From Acidobacteriota bacterium (GTDB lineage Bacteria > Acidobacteriota > Terriglobia > Terriglobales > Acidobacteriaceae), in contig JAJXUS010000168.1 of the NCBI GenBank assembly GCA_021782675.1, positions 1-5,586 of the forward strand: 5,586 bases of DNA. Direction: 5' to 3'. Position 1 is the stretch's first letter. Each line of letters opens with the position of its first letter. The notes under the pieces were generated by a model. That model had not been told where the DNA came from. It did not search any database and saw nothing but the letters and a program-made list of their open reading frames with translations. Shown here piece after piece: positions 4,719-5,586 of this stretch. Both the position numbers and the translations under genes were made by a program.

Positions 4719-5414
4719 ATGTTGCGCGTAGGACTGACCGGCGGGCTGGGCAGCGGCAAGAGTACCGTCGCCGCGCTGTTTGCTGCGTGCGGCGCCTACG
4801 TGCTGAGCGCCGACGCAATTGGCCGCGAGATGATGCAGCCGGGCCAGCCGGTGTATGCGGCGATTCTGGAAGCGTTTGCCGGAGAGCCGGACGCGCCACC
4901 GCTCACGGTGCCGGATGGCGGCTTAGACCGAGCGGCGCTGGCCCACTATGTATTTGCAACGGGACGCATCCGCGCGCTGAATCGGATTGTGCATCCGGCA
5001 GTGGTTGCCGAGCAGCAGCGGCGCATGGCGGCGATCGCGGCCGCCGATCCTGACGCGCTGGTGGTGGTGGAGTCCGCGCTGATCTTCGAGGCGGAGCAGG
5101 AAGGCAGCGTGCCGGGGTTCCGCGATCGGTTCGACCGGCTGATTCTGGTGACGGCGCCGGAGGAGACGCGCATTGGGCGATTTCTCGCGCGGGTGAGTGG
5201 CGGGCGCGTATTGGCTGGGGAAGAGCGCACGGCGCTGGAGCAGGATGCCCGGCGGCGGATTGCTGCACAGATTCCTGATGCGCAGAAGATCCCGTTCTGC
5301 GACTTCGTGATTGAAAATTCGGACTCAGCGGAAGCGCTGAAGCAGCAGGTGGAGCGCGTCTGCGCCTCGCTCAAAGCCACGCAAAGGCGAGAAGCAGATC
5401 CCCTTCGGGGATGA
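4719..5414 (+). CDS. coaE: Dephospho-CoA kinase
   Basis: CoaE phosphorylates the 3'-hydroxyl of dephospho-CoA with ATP, the last step of coenzyme A biosynthesis, in the cytoplasm. The Walker A P-loop G-L-T-G-G-L-G-S-G-K14-S-T is at 5-16. It is followed by the substrate region S-A-D32-A-I-G-R-E, R-I-V-H92-P (89-93), V-V-V-E-S-A-L-I-F-E (115-124, the family's P-L-L-F-E region) and the D-R-L-I-L-V-T-A-P-E-E-T-R lid segment (139-151). The usual D-A-D or D-T-D motif reads S-A-D here. At 231 aa it is longer than typical CoaE (about 200). Residues from about 220 on (A-T-Q-R-R-E-A-D-P-L-R-G) and the TGA stop are encoded by the first copy of the 75-bp tandem repeat, so the native C-terminus has probably been replaced. 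The ATG has AGGA at 5 nt (4710-4713) and AAGGA at 10 nt (4704-4708). It follows folD by 16 nt. Confidence 0.95.
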   Translation: MLRVGLTGGLGSGKSTVAALFAACGAYVLSADAIGREMMQPGQPVYAAILEAFAGEPDAPPLTVPDGGLDRAALAHYVFATGRIRALNRIVHPAVVAEQQRRMAAIAAADPDALVVVESALIFEAEQEGSVPGFRDRFDRLILVTAPEETRIGRFLARVSGGRVLAGEERTALEQDARRRIAAQIPDAQKIPFCDFVIENSDSAEALKQQVERVCASLKATQRREADPLRG

Positions 5415-5586
5415 CAGCAAGAGCGGCAAGGGCAAGGGCAAGAGCAAGAGCAAACGCAAGGGCGAGAAGCAGATCCCCTTCGGGGATGACAGCAAGAACG
5501 GCAAGAGCAAGGGCAAGGGCAAGAGCAAACGCAAAGGCGAGAAGCAGATCCCCTTCGGGGATGACAGCAAGAACGGCAAGAGCAAG
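5380..5586. repeat. 75-bp tandem repeat array with hairpin core (runs off the window)
   Basis: There are two full units (5380-5454, 5455-5529) and 57 bp of a third (5530-5586), all exactly in 75-bp register and nearly identical. Each unit begins CGCAARGGCGAGAAGCAG, then carries the perfect inverted repeat ATCCCC-TTC-GGGGAT (5398-5412, 5473-5487, 5548-5562), then GACAGCAAGARCGGCAAG, then a run of hexamers RGCAAG ending AGCAAA. The plus strand is strongly purine-rich outside the hairpin. Because 75 is a multiple of three, several frames stay open across the array. The minus strand reads Leu-rich repeats and one plus frame reads Lys/Gly-rich repeats without a start codon, but none looks like a genuine protein. 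The hairpin core resembles the REP-like intergenic sequences I associate with acidobacterial genomes; this is recollection, not a search result. The first copy overlaps the end of coaE. Confidence 0.9.
5398..5412 (+). terminator. Hairpin at the coaE stop (repeat core, first copy)
   Basis: ATCCCC and GGGGAT form a perfect 6-bp stem with the triloop TTC; the last base of the stem is the first base of the coaE TGA stop. It is repeated at 5473-5487 and 5548-5562. No T-run follows. As a series of stable hairpins at the end of the folD-coaE message it may protect the 3' end or help terminate transcription, but this is inferred. Confidence 0.4.

Noticed and set aside
5325..5585. Minus-strand Leu-rich frame across the repeat array
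   Set aside because: Its repetitive L-L-L-P-F-L-L-S-S-P-K-G-I-C-F-S-P-L-R pattern comes from a 75-bp repeat with no stop in that frame. It then runs antisense into coaE, and its only start at the edge is a TTG inside the repeat.
5341..5586. Plus-strand Lys/Gly-rich frame (K-G-E-K-Q-I-P-F-G-D-D...) across the repeats
   Set aside because: It follows a TGA at 5338-5340 and has no ATG, GTG or TTG before the array, so it cannot be translated on its own from this window.
5380..5586. CRISPR array
   Set aside because: Units are tandem and near-identical over all 75 bp with no unique spacers, so this is a tandem repeat rather than a repeat-spacer array.

Overview
The window looks like a stretch of ordinary chromosome from a high-GC Gram-negative bacterium, most likely an acidobacterium (Acidobacteriaceae/Terriglobia type). 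That placement rests on GC-rich codon use, the flavour of the FolD, CoaE and YtcJ-type amidohydrolase proteins, and an intergenic tandem repeat with an ATCCCC-TTC-GGGGAT core. It is an inference from memory, not from a search. No phage, transposase, CRISPR or defence genes are visible.

Positions 46-2622 hold three co-directional genes. They are a gamma-class carbonic anhydrase homologue, the small iron-trafficking/oxidative-protection protein YggX 11 nt downstream, and a probably exported YtcJ-like metal-dependent amidohydrolase. A strong GC hairpin sits on the yggX stop codon and separates the third gene from the first two. A complete tRNA-Pro(GGG) with encoded CCA follows at 2700-2776, preceded by a small leader hairpin and followed by an 11-bp hairpin.

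Positions 2962-3498 hold two small unrecognised genes facing each other. The plus-strand one encodes a 90-aa four-cysteine putative zinc-binding protein and the minus-strand one an 80-aa helical protein. Their stop codons are 21 nt apart and both lie in the stem of one shared hairpin. A 265-nt divergent intergenic region (3499-3763) separates the minus-strand gene from folD. It contains a 16-bp palindrome, a plausible folD promoter and a short leader with an inverted repeat.

Positions 3764-5414 hold folD (C1-tetrahydrofolate dehydrogenase/cyclohydrolase) and coaE (dephospho-CoA kinase, last step of CoA synthesis), 16 nt apart and presumably one transcript. The window ends in a 75-bp tandem repeat, at least 2.76 copies and running off the edge. 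It overlaps the end of coaE, supplies that protein's last residues and its stop codon, and carries a perfect 6-bp-stem hairpin in each copy. This repeat and its intrusion into coaE are the most interesting structures here. I see no convincing undescribed multi-gene system.
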